NCBI GenBank assembly: GCA_021793595.1
Contig: JAJYSL010000105.1
Span: 1 to 13,449, forward strand
Source: Acidobacteriota bacterium
Lineage (GTDB): Bacteria; Acidobacteriota; Terriglobia; Terriglobales; Acidobacteriaceae
Length of the DNA: 13,449 bases
Reading direction: 5' to 3'
Both the position numbers and the translations under genes were made by a program. The notes beneath the pieces are model-generated. The model was not told where the DNA came from. It saw only the letters and a list, made by a program, of their open reading frames with translations, and did no database searches. Positions 6,940-13,449 of this stretch are shown piece after piece. Position 1 is the stretch's first letter; each line of letters opens with the position of its first letter.

Positions 6940-8607
6940 ATGTCAGCAGTCGCAAGGGGTTGTTGCGCAATGCCAAGCCACTCTGCAATGAAGGATCCCG
7001 TAGGCGGTTCTCCGGTTCCAGCCACATCCAGCTTCACCGTCGAGGCTATCTACGGCCCTTCAAGCTCGCAGCCCGCGAACACAGAGGAGTCTGGAACTGC
7101 AAGTCATGGCATCGGCTTTCCCGGTGAGTATCCCTATACACGCGGCATTCAACCTACTATGTATCGCGGGCGATTGTGGACCATGCGCCAGTATGCCGGC
7201 ATGGGCGATGCGGAAGAGAGCAATCGACGCTATAAATTTCTGCTGGCCAGCGGGACAGCTGGGCTCTCCGTCGCCTTTGATCTGCCGACGCAAATTGGTT
7301 ATGACTCTGACGATCCTATGTCGTTAGGTGAGGTCGGCAAAGTCGGCGTTGCGATCGATTCCATTGAGGACATGGAGCGTCTATTTGCGGATATCCCGCT
7401 GGACAAGATCTCCACGTCGATGACCATTAACTCGACGGCGAGCATTCTTCTCGCCTTGTATGTCGCGGTGGCACGGCGCAAAGGACTGGATATAAAGACA
7501 CTTTCCGGCACAGTGCAGAACGATATTTTGAAGGAATATATCGCGCGCGGGACCTACATTTATCCGGTGAAGCACGCCATGCGCATCATCACCGATATGT
7601 TTGCGTGGGCCAATCAGAATGTGCCGGAGTGGAACACCATCTCCATTTCTGGCTATCACATGCGGGAGGCGGGATCGACTGCGGTGCAGGAAGTTGCATT
7701 CACCCTGGCGAACGGCAAGACCTACGTGCAGGCCGCAATCGATGCCGGTCTCGACATCGACAGGTTCGCGCCACGGCTATCGTTTTTCTTCAACGCACAT
7801 AGCAATTTCCTTGAAGAGGTAGCGAAGTTCCGTGCGGCGCGTCGCATGTGGGCACGGATCATGCGGGAGGAATTCGGCGCGAAGAACCCGCGCTCATGGA
7901 TGCTGCGCTTTCACACGCAAACCGCCGGTTCCACGCTGACCGCACAGCAGCCGGAGAATAACATCGTTCGCACGGCCGTCGAGGCGATGGCCGCAGTGCT
8001 GGGCGGAACGCAGTCACTGCACACCAATGGCTACGATGAAGCGCTGGCGTTGCCTACAGAGCAAGCGGCTCGGACGGCACTACGCACGCAGCAGATCCTG
8101 GCGTATGAGTCGGGCGTGGCCCAGACCGTGGATCCTTTTGCCGGATCCTATTGCATCGAAGCCTTTACCGACGAAATTGAAAAGCGGGCCTCAGTTTACT
8201 TGGAGAGGATTGCTGCGATGGGTGGAATGCTTCGCGCCATTGAGCAGGGATTTGTGCAGCAGGAAATTCAAAACGCGGCATATGAATTTCAGCGAGCTGT
8301 CGACAGCGGATCCGCGGTCATCGTCGGCGTCAATCGTTTCACTCGTGACGGCGAGCCGGGGATTCCGTTGCAGCATGTAGACGAATCTTTGGAGCGCAAG
8401 CAGGTCGAGCAAGTGTGTGCGATGCGCGGTCGCCGAAATGCGGTCCGATGGGAGGCCGCGCTTCGGGGAGTGACGGATGCGGCGCGCAGTGGAGCGAATC
8501 TGATGCCCGCGATTCTGGAAGCTGTGGAAAGCTATGCAACCGTGGGCGAGATTGCGGGGACGTTGCGTAAGGTGTTTGGTGAATATCAGGAGACCGTTGT
8601 TATCTGA
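6940..8607 (+). CDS. Methylmalonyl-CoA mutase, catalytic (large) subunit without B12 domain
   Basis: This adenosylcobalamin-dependent enzyme interconverts (R)-methylmalonyl-CoA and succinyl-CoA in propionate metabolism. The 555 residues cover the TIM-barrel catalytic domain only: [51 protein letters not shown], and [14 protein letters not shown] with the conserved His240. The key pair Tyr75 (TMY) and Arg203 (IAR) matches Tyr89/Arg207 of the Propionibacterium enzyme; isobutyryl-CoA mutase has Phe/Gln there, so methylmalonyl-CoA is the likely substrate. The protein stops near ETVVI, where one-chain mutases would continue into the cobalamin-binding domain. It must therefore pair with a separate small subunit, which is not in the window. 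Starts at 6970 (AAGGGG ten bases upstream) or 6988 are also possible; the first 30-60 residues look variable. The DUF4230 gene follows after 60 bases. Confidence 0.93.
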   Translation: MSAVARGCCAMPSHSAMKDPVGGSPVPATSSFTVEAIYGPSSSQPANTEESGTASHGIGFPGEYPYTRGIQPTMYRGRLWTMRQYAGMGDAEESNRRYKFLLASGTAGLSVAFDLPTQIGYDSDDPMSLGEVGKVGVAIDSIEDMERLFADIPLDKISTSMTINSTASILLALYVAVARRKGLDIKTLSGTVQNDILKEYIARGTYIYPVKHAMRIITDMFAWANQNVPEWNTISISGYHMREAGSTAVQEVAFTLANGKTYVQAAIDAGLDIDRFAPRLSFFFNAHSNFLEEVAKFRAARRMWARIMREEFGAKNPRSWMLRFHTQTAGSTLTAQQPENNIVRTAVEAMAAVLGGTQSLHTNGYDEALALPTEQAARTALRTQQILAYESGVAQTVDPFAGSYCIEAFTDEIEKRASVYLERIAAMGGMLRAIEQGFVQQEIQNAAYEFQRAVDSGSAVIVGVNRFTRDGEPGIPLQHVDESLERKQVEQVCAMRGRRNAVRWEAALRGVTDAARSGANLMPAILEAVESYATVGEIAGTLRKVFGEYQETVVI

Positions 8608-8667
8608 AGAGCTTATGGAGATTGCTTTTGCCACGCAAGCGCGAATGGGCATCCAACTGAGAGACGC

Positions 8668-9321
8668 ATGAAAACCAGCAGAAACTACGTTGTCGAACCC
8701 GAGCGCAAGCGTGCCTGCTTCCCGACCCTGGTGCTGGGGCTGCTCCTGGGCATTATCGGGTTTGCGGTTTTCACTCGCGAAGCCAAGACGGGCATCTGGG
8801 ACCATTTGGCCGGTGTGGTCACCGGACGAAGCGTGTCGATTGACACTTCGCTGCCGACGATCGTCAATAAGATTCAGCGTCTGCAGCGACTGGAAACGGT
8901 CGACTACTCGCTCGATAAGATTGTTGAAGGCGATCGTCAGAGTTCTGTCCTCCCAGATTTTCTGGTTGGCGATAAATTATTGCTGGTGGTTCATGGAAAT
9001 GTGATCGCAGGTATCGACCTGAGCCAACTGAAATCCAGCGATGTGCAAATTGAAGGGCGCTCCATCCAGGTGCACCTGCCTCCCGCGCAGATCTTTGTCA
9101 CTGCTCTCGATAACACAAAAACCCGCGTTTATTCGCGCACGACGGGCCTGCTGGTTCCCGAGGACCCCAATCTTGAAAGTCAGGTTCGCGAGCAGGCGCA
9201 ACAGCAGATTCAGCAGGCGGCGCTGGCTGACGGCATTCTGACAACAGCCAATAAAAATGCGAGCGCAGCCGTCACTTCAATGTTGCTGGGGCTGGGATTT
9301 CAGCAAGTTACGGTCAATTAG
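8668..9321 (+). CDS. DUF4230-type membrane-anchored protein
   Basis: The protein has 217 residues. A basic N terminus is followed by one membrane helix, ACFPTLVLGLLLGIIGFAVF (16-35), without an obvious cleavage site, so it is probably a signal anchor with the rest outside the cytoplasm. From about residue 60 to the end it fits the DUF4230 pattern: an early PTIVNKIQRLQRLETVDYSL block, then alternating beta strands (DKLLLVVHGNVIAGIDLSQL, GRSIQVHLPPAQIFVTALDN), and a Gln/Ala-rich helix EQAQQQIQQAALADGIL (about 182-198) before a last strand. No function is established for DUF4230. The start is supported by a weak GAGAG nearby and by the charged N terminus. An 18-codon frame (8615-8671) overlaps its ATG in the ATGA manner. 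It lies between the mutase and kdsA genes, both on the same strand. Confidence 0.75.
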   Translation: MKTSRNYVVEPERKRACFPTLVLGLLLGIIGFAVFTREAKTGIWDHLAGVVTGRSVSIDTSLPTIVNKIQRLQRLETVDYSLDKIVEGDRQSSVLPDFLVGDKLLLVVHGNVIAGIDLSQLKSSDVQIEGRSIQVHLPPAQIFVTALDNTKTRVYSRTTGLLVPEDPNLESQVREQAQQQIQQAALADGILTTANKNASAAVTSMLLGLGFQQVTVN

Positions 9322-9363
9322 GGTTCCAGTCGTAAAATCCCAAATCCCACATCCGCGTCGCAT

Positions 9364-10212
9364 TTGTGTTCTTATAAATTTGTGGACAATCCAGAGCCTC
9401 ATGAGTTTGAAATTGGCAATGTGCGGGTCGGGTCGGGAAAGCTTTTTCTGATTGCGGGACCGTGCGTCATTGAAAGTGAAACCCACGTTCGCACCATGGC
9501 CGATGCTATTCAACGCATCGCAGCTGATCTTGGAGTGCCGTACATCTTCAAAGCCAGCTATGATAAAGCGAATCGCACCTCAGCGAAAAGTTTTCGCGGG
9601 CCTGGGTTGGAAGAGGGCTGCAGAATTCTGCGGCGTCTGGCCCAGGCCACCGGCTTGCCAGTGCTGACCGATGTGCATGACGCGCACGATTGCGAGCGTG
9701 TTGCGGAAGATGTGGACGTGCTGCAGATTCCGGCATTTCTTTGCCGCCAGACAGATTTATTGGTGGCGGCGGCGCAAACAGGTCGAGCCGTCAATTTGAA
9801 AAAAGGGCAGTTTGTCGCGCCTGGGGACATGCGCCATGCGGTTGAGAAAATTCATGTCACCAGCAGCAATGTGCGGGTATTTTTGACGGAACGAGGCGCC
9901 AGCTTCGGATACAACAATCTTGTCGTCGACATGCGCTCGCTGGCGATCCTGCGGAAGTTCGCGCCGGTGGTGTTTGATGGCACACATTCTGTACAAATGC
10001 CTTCTGCGCAGAACGGCATCAGCGGCGGTCAGCCGGAATTTATTCCAGTATTGACTCGCGCCGCTGTGGCTGCGGGCGTGGACGGAATCTTTCTCGAGGT
10101 CCACGACAATCCGGCGCAGGCAAAATCTGACGGCGCCAATGCGCTCGACCTGACGCAATTGAAGCCGCTGCTGGAAACACTCCTGGCAATCCACAGAGCG
10201 ACGCACCCATAG
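9364..10212 (+). CDS. kdsA: 2-dehydro-3-deoxyphosphooctonate aldolase (KDO-8-phosphate synthase), metal-dependent class
   Basis: KdsA joins phosphoenolpyruvate and arabinose-5-phosphate to give KDO-8-phosphate, the committed step towards the KDO of the lipopolysaccharide inner core; it is cytosolic. Family motifs run through the whole 282 residues: LIAGPCVIESE, FKASYDKANRTSAKSFRGPGLEEG, TDVHD, IPAFLCRQTDLL, LKKGQFVAPGDM, ERGASFGYNNLVVDMRSL and FDGTHSVQMP. The metal ligands of the Aquifex-type enzyme (Cys11, His185, Glu222, Asp233) are matched by Cys34, His208, Glu245 and Asp256 with a constant offset of 23; E. coli KdsA has Asn in place of the Cys. This is therefore the metal-dependent class. 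The N terminus is uncertain: TTG at 9364 or GTG at 9382 both lack a ribosome site. The gene ends 16 bases from a convergent gene. Confidence 0.95.
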   Translation: MCSYKFVDNPEPHEFEIGNVRVGSGKLFLIAGPCVIESETHVRTMADAIQRIAADLGVPYIFKASYDKANRTSAKSFRGPGLEEGCRILRRLAQATGLPVLTDVHDAHDCERVAEDVDVLQIPAFLCRQTDLLVAAAQTGRAVNLKKGQFVAPGDMRHAVEKIHVTSSNVRVFLTERGASFGYNNLVVDMRSLAILRKFAPVVFDGTHSVQMPSAQNGISGGQPEFIPVLTRAAVAAGVDGIFLEVHDNPAQAKSDGANALDLTQLKPLLETLLAIHRATHP

Positions 10213-10228
10213 CGAGAGCTCGAGAGCG

Positions 10229-11347
10229 TTATTTGGCCTGTGGCAGCCGCGGTTGGATTTCGGTGAACCCAGCTGGAACTGCAAATTTCCCGGGATCGAT
10301 CGGCGTCGACGAAAACCCGGACATTTCCGTTTTAGATTCCATCAGCACGGTCGCGGTTGGCGTCTGTGGTGTCGTCTCGGACTTATCGTCAGCCGGCGGC
10401 GGAGGCGGTGCCTGTTTCTTCTTGTGGCCGAAGCCGCTAAATCCGCCAATTCCGAAGCTACTTAATTTGCTCGCAATCGTATTGGATGCTGACTGCTGCG
10501 CGACCTCCTTTGCAGAAGGCATTTCTGGCCCTGATGGGCTGGGCGGCAGCGGAGCTTCACTGGCTGCCGGCAGCGGCTCTCCGTTGGCCGTCGCCCCCAT
10601 TCGCATAATCTGTTCCACTGGAATGCCCTTGAGCTTCGACATCTCGTTCACCATGTCCGACATCCCCTGGGCCGCCGCCGGCTGCATCGCAGTCAGGGTG
10701 GCAGACAGGCCGCTGCCGCTGAATGCCTGTCCCATTTTGACTGCAAGTTTCTTTTGAAAATCACGCAGCTCGTCATAGCCTGGGATTTCCGGCGCCATCC
10801 ACATATCGTTGGTGATCGCGAAAGCGCCCTGCTGTCCGTTGGTGGTATCGGTCCCGATCATTTGCATGGTGAGGATCGCTTCGTTGGCGTCGATTCCGCT
10901 CACCTGCCTGGTAGCCCCAGTATTGCGCACGTTCACTTTGAAGCTCACTTGCACGTTATCCGGTTTCTGTTGCGGCGTCGAGCCGGTGGGCTGTTGCTGC
11001 TTCGCCTGTTGCACGGCCTGCTCGAACTGCTGGCGCATTTGCTCGAATGTCATTCGCGTATAGCTGCGTTTTTGCAGGTCGACATTGGTAATCGTTTCCG
11101 CATCGAGATCGATGATCTGGATCGTCTGCGGATCGAAGCGGGCCATACGGTTGCCCTGTACGTAGACACTGGAGACAACGGGAGCGCCAACATCCTTAGC
11201 TTGCTTACTAAAGTGGGAGGCAAATTTCATCATGCTCACCAACGAGCCACCGGTAATCTGCGTTGTTTCCTGGTATTGGAAATCCCCGAGCGCTGCCATG
11301 GGTAATAGCAGGCTCAACCCGAGCGCACCGAATTGAAGTCGGTTCAT
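10229..11347 (-). CDS. Secreted protein of unknown function, Gln- and Pro-rich segments
   Basis: The ATG at 11347 has AAGGAGG at ideal distance. The N terminus MNRLQFGALGLSLLLPMAALG is a signal peptide, with cleavage likely after residue 21, so the 372-residue protein goes to the periplasm or beyond. The mature part starts with a beta-rich region (about 22-105, including VQGNRMARFDPQTIQIIDLDAETITNVDL) reminiscent of DUF4412-like secreted proteins, a tentative likeness. Then come a Gln-rich helix (about 103-122), a second beta-rich region (about 133-175) with TGATRQVSGIDANEAIL, a helical part with YDELRDFQKKLAVKMG, and a low-complexity C-terminal third with KKKQAPPPPPADDK. It ends with a short block PAGFTEIQP. 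No catalytic motif is seen. It converges on kdsA and has its own promoter-like region upstream. Confidence 0.78.
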   Translation of the reverse strand: MNRLQFGALGLSLLLPMAALGDFQYQETTQITGGSLVSMMKFASHFSKQAKDVGAPVVSSVYVQGNRMARFDPQTIQIIDLDAETITNVDLQKRSYTRMTFEQMRQQFEQAVQQAKQQQPTGSTPQQKPDNVQVSFKVNVRNTGATRQVSGIDANEAILTMQMIGTDTTNGQQGAFAITNDMWMAPEIPGYDELRDFQKKLAVKMGQAFSGSGLSATLTAMQPAAAQGMSDMVNEMSKLKGIPVEQIMRMGATANGEPLPAASEAPLPPSPSGPEMPSAKEVAQQSASNTIASKLSSFGIGGFSGFGHKKKQAPPPPPADDKSETTPQTPTATVLMESKTEMSGFSSTPIDPGKFAVPAGFTEIQPRLPQAK

Positions 11348-11409
11348 AGTCCCTCCTTGGGTACAAATCGAAATAGGGAGGGGTGCCCTTGGGGAGGGCG
11401 GATTGCAAT
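11348..11409 (-). promoter_or_regulatory. Leader of the secreted-protein gene with possible ribosome-site hairpin
   Basis: If the promoter at 11410-11438 is right, the leader is about 55 bases. It holds a small hairpin (GCCCT 11385-11389 with AGGGC 11395-11399). In the transcript a CCCTCC (bases 11377-11382) could pair with the ribosome site GGAGGG (11351-11356) across a 20-base loop. This might limit translation. Base pairing is seen; folding and any regulation are inferred. Confidence 0.3.
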
Positions 11410-11438
11410 AATCTACGCCACAACGGGTAGATTGTCCA
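11410..11438 (-). promoter_or_regulatory. Promoter with overlapping 7-bp operator-like dyad
   Basis: On the minus strand TGGACA (-35, bases 11433-11438; five of six consensus positions) and TAGATT (-10, 11410-11415; four of six) are 17 bases apart. A perfect inverted repeat, AATCTAC (11410-11416) and GTAGATT (11427-11433) around ten bases, covers the -10 box and most of the spacer. A dimeric regulator bound there would block RNA polymerase. It would drive the secreted-protein gene whose start is about 63 bases downstream. Confidence 0.5.
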
Positions 11439-11548
11439 CGGCATCGACGACAAAATGGGAAAGCCTGTTTTCACTGGATTGCAAGGTTCACAAATGCAAA
11501 ATCCGAGGGCGGCTAAGCCGTGGAGGGACCTTCAAATTGCAGGAAGGC

Positions 11549-12631
11549 TCAGGGAGCCATGGTCGTTTCTGGTCGAGCGACTCGACGTTCAGGATTGGGC
11601 GCGGCAGGGTGAAAGCAGTTCAGGCGCAATCCTGTCAACTTCCCGTCGATTCGGTCAAGCTCAACCTCCACGATTTCTTTGACTTGTTGCGCCGAGCCAA
11701 CAGCGCGCAGGTTCAGGAGCAGTTCGTGTTGTGACGCAGGGGATGCGTCCAGCGCTCCCTCGACCGCAGGCTCCTGCCCGTTGGCGCATATGGCGGCTTT
11801 TAGAAATCCAGCAGGAGAATCGATGATGGCCTTCAGGTGCACAATCGCGACCTGGTTCGCGGTGAATTGTCGATCAAGACGATCGAGCAGCGGACCCAAC
11901 AGCACGGCTGGCGACATTGGGACGTTGGGCTGAATCGTCACCTGCAGGTTTAGCCATGCCAAAGCTGCTTCGGCACGCGCATATTGCTCGTAGTCAATGT
12001 TCAGAATCTCGCTTCCTACATGCAAATCGCCGGAGAAGATTTCATCGAGCCATGCTGCCACGCCTTGACCGGTTCGCGCGCTGACTTGGCGCACGTGTTG
12101 CGCTGAAATCTGTGGGCAAGCTGGATAGAGATCCGATTTTGTCCAGCAAATCAGGTCGGCTTCCTGGAGTTGCTTGTGAAAGAGAAAGCTGAGATGCGGA
12201 TCGGCGTCATCTGCAAGCAGTGCCCTGGCCCGTTCTGGGTCGACCAGCACAGTAAAAGGAGCCAGCCGAAATTCATCGCGATAATCCAGCAGCGGGTGGA
12301 GAATGGTAGCCGAAATGTCGGTGCAACTGCCCACCGGTTCGGCGAAGATGACGTCCGGTTTATAGGCGCGCAGTTCTCCCATGACGCGAATCAAGTCAGA
12401 AAGCTTGCAGCAAAAGCAGCCGCCCGTCACTTCACCCGTTTGAATTTCATGGTGGTTTGCGTAGCCAGTGTCGACCAACTCGTTCCCTTGGTCGTTCAGA
12501 ATCACAGCGCTGCGGATGCCGCGGCGTTCTAATTCCCTTGCGGCTGCCAGGATCAGTGTGGTTTTTCCAGCACCCAGAAATCCGCCAACGATCGCGATCC
12601 ACGGCCTGTGGTCGGCAATATCGCGGCTCAT
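11549..12631 (-). CDS. COG0523 GTPase (CobW/P47K family), putative metallochaperone
   Basis: The 360-residue protein opens with IAIVGGFLGAGKTT, the Walker A loop of the family (about 13-25). The COG0523 hallmark metal-binding motif CxCC is present as GCFCC (Cys72, Cys74, Cys75). EPVGSCTD (98-105) is the switch-region segment, and TKSD (164-167) corresponds to the NKxD guanine-specificity motif. A C-terminal CobW_C-like region follows from about 230, with IVHLKAIIDSPAGFLKAAI. Members hydrolyse GTP and deliver zinc, cobalt, iron or other metals to client proteins in the cytosol; which metal is used here cannot be told. There is no His-rich stretch of the kind seen in some zinc-related members. 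The ATG overlaps the TGA of the upstream GH116 gene in ATGA, so translation is probably coupled. Nothing nearby is an obvious client. Confidence 0.88.
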   Translation of the reverse strand: MSRDIADHRPWIAIVGGFLGAGKTTLILAAARELERRGIRSAVILNDQGNELVDTGYANHHEIQTGEVTGGCFCCKLSDLIRVMGELRAYKPDVIFAEPVGSCTDISATILHPLLDYRDEFRLAPFTVLVDPERARALLADDADPHLSFLFHKQLQEADLICWTKSDLYPACPQISAQHVRQVSARTGQGVAAWLDEIFSGDLHVGSEILNIDYEQYARAEAALAWLNLQVTIQPNVPMSPAVLLGPLLDRLDRQFTANQVAIVHLKAIIDSPAGFLKAAICANGQEPAVEGALDASPASQHELLLNLRAVGSAQQVKEIVEVELDRIDGKLTGLRLNCFHPAAPNPERRVARPETTMAP

Positions 12632-13449
12632 GTCTTCAACTCAATCTGCAACGTATGGCCTTCGGACAGTTGGACCGGTGACCCGAAATGAAACAGACTT
12701 GTCCCATTTTTATCTTCCATCGAATGCGGCACGATGCTGCCGTTGTTGCGGACAGTCGCCGCCGACCCTGATCCTGAAATCTTGCAGGAGCGGCAGGGAA
12801 GCGTGCCGGCTAGCACTTGGATGGTGAAGTGAGTCCTGCCTGCGGCGGTCGGCCGATAGGCAAATGTTCCCCAACCCGTCGCAGTCGACCAGAATGAATT
12901 GAAGTTCTCGTGAGCGACGCGCGGAATCGCCACGATAGCGGCTTGCGCCCCATCGAATTGAAACCCGCTGAGCGCGACGAAGCTGGTCCACGACGCCATG
13001 GCACGCGCGTAGTGATGGCCGCACTCCGCTTCATCCCACGGGCTGCGTTTTTCGCCGTCGTATCTGGCGCGAACATTGTGAATGCACTCAATCCCTTCCT
13101 CAATCATTCCGGAATAAATCATCAATGCAGCTGTCGCGTGTTCAAATCCCGTCATCACTTCAGCAAAGTACGGAAACGGAATACGCGGCCGCGGTGCTTT
13201 GCCGTAGTCGCAGATCACCATGGCAGCCTCATTGTTCAGGGCAAACGTTCGCTCCACATTGTCATGATCGACTAGCGTGCGTTTGTAGTTGTACGCGTAA
13301 ATGGATCGAAGCGTCGTTTGCACATTCGCAGGTGAGACCAACGGACCCAGGTTGGTTACGTGGGCAAGGTATTGGCCGAGCAGCTGATCGATCAGGCAGC
13401 CCTTTCCTACCTGATATTGAGGGTCCTCAGTTCCTTCCGTTCCCATACC
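12628..13449 (-). CDS. GH116 glycoside hydrolase (GBA2-like beta-glucosidase), C-terminal part, partial
   Basis: The frame runs off the right edge, so only about 273 C-terminal residues are seen; family members are usually about 800 or more. The fragment matches the C-terminal (alpha/alpha)6-barrel part of GH116, the family of human non-lysosomal glucosylceramidase GBA2: CLIDQLLGQYLAHVTNLG (17-34, counted from 13446), SIYAYNYKRTL, PYFAEVMTGFEHATAALMIYSGMIEEG and SPWDEAECGHHYARAMASW (135-153). The Glu of WDEAECG and the Arg of HYAR fit the glucose-contacting Glu777/Arg786 pair I recall for the Thermoanaerobacterium enzyme. The nucleophile and acid/base lie beyond the edge. A beta-sandwich-like tail (about 195-272) follows. 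The family acts on beta-glucosides, beta-xylosides or glucosylceramides; substrate and location here are unknown. Its stop overlaps the GTPase gene start. Confidence 0.88.
   Translation of the reverse strand, partial: GMGTEGTEDPQYQVGKGCLIDQLLGQYLAHVTNLGPLVSPANVQTTLRSIYAYNYKRTLVDHDNVERTFALNNEAAMVICDYGKAPRPRIPFPYFAEVMTGFEHATAALMIYSGMIEEGIECIHNVRARYDGEKRSPWDEAECGHHYARAMASWTSFVALSGFQFDGAQAAIVAIPRVAHENFNSFWSTATGWGTFAYRPTAAGRTHFTIQVLAGTLPCRSCKISGSGSAATVRNNGSIVPHSMEDKNGTSLFHFGSPVQLSEGHTLQIELKT

Noticed and set aside
10213..10228. Possible bidirectional terminator between convergent kdsA and the secreted-protein gene
   Set aside because: Only 16 bases with a GAGCTC core; no adequate stem or T run.
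10754..11305. 183-codon plus-strand frame opposite the secreted-protein gene
   Set aside because: His/Leu/Arg-rich antisense translation; the other strand has a signal peptide and a perfect ribosome site.
11490..11548. Possible terminator after the GTPase gene (short CGGC/GCCG stem on the minus strand)
   Set aside because: Stem of only about four pairs, and the following T-rich stretch is short and distant; not convincing.

Overview
The window looks like a chromosomal segment of a Gram-negative bacterium of moderately high GC, most likely an acidobacterium (Terriglobia-like). The Gram-negative call rests on a metal-dependent KDO-8-phosphate synthase, which belongs to lipopolysaccharide synthesis. 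The acidobacterial call is an inference from the gene mix (DinB protein, GH13 and GH116 hydrolases, stand-alone methylmalonyl-CoA mutase catalytic subunit, DUF4230 protein) and from the style of several secreted or membrane proteins I cannot name. No phage, transposon, CRISPR, tRNA or rRNA was seen. Gene density is ordinary.

Layout. (1) Bases 1-155: a possible C-terminal tail of an upstream gene, then the leader of a DinB/YfiT-like metal-binding protein (156-659, +), which ends at a convincing rho-independent terminator. (2) Bases 773-5816, minus strand: three genes about carbohydrate. In transcription order they are a GT87-like membrane glycosyltransferase, a Wzy/O-antigen-ligase-like membrane protein, and an exported or lipid-anchored GH13 alpha-glucosidase. 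The 311-base gap between the first two holds no convincing gene. (3) Bases 6032-6920: two short, divergently transcribed, unrecognised genes with non-ATG starts, sharing a 100-base control region. (4) Bases 6940-10212, plus strand: methylmalonyl-CoA mutase catalytic subunit, a DUF4230 membrane-anchored protein and kdsA, closely spaced and perhaps co-transcribed. (5) Bases 10229-11347, minus strand: a secreted protein of unknown function, convergent with kdsA and preceded by a promoter-like element containing a perfect dyad. (6) Bases 11549 to the right edge, minus strand: a GH116 (GBA2-like) glucosidase, cut by the window edge, whose stop overlaps the start of a COG0523/CobW-type GTPase by four bases.

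How they work together. KdsA supplies KDO for the LPS core, and the GT87-like and polymerase/ligase-like proteins probably act on lipid-linked sugars at the membrane. The GH13 enzyme would cut maltose-like oligosaccharides outside the cytoplasm, and the GH116 enzyme would cut beta-glucosides or related glycosides. The mutase interconverts methylmalonyl-CoA and succinyl-CoA but needs a separate cobalamin-binding subunit not present here. I found no clearly novel multi-gene system. The best leads are the coupled GH116-GTPase pair, the dyad in the promoter at 11410-11438, and the divergent unknown pair at 6032-6920.
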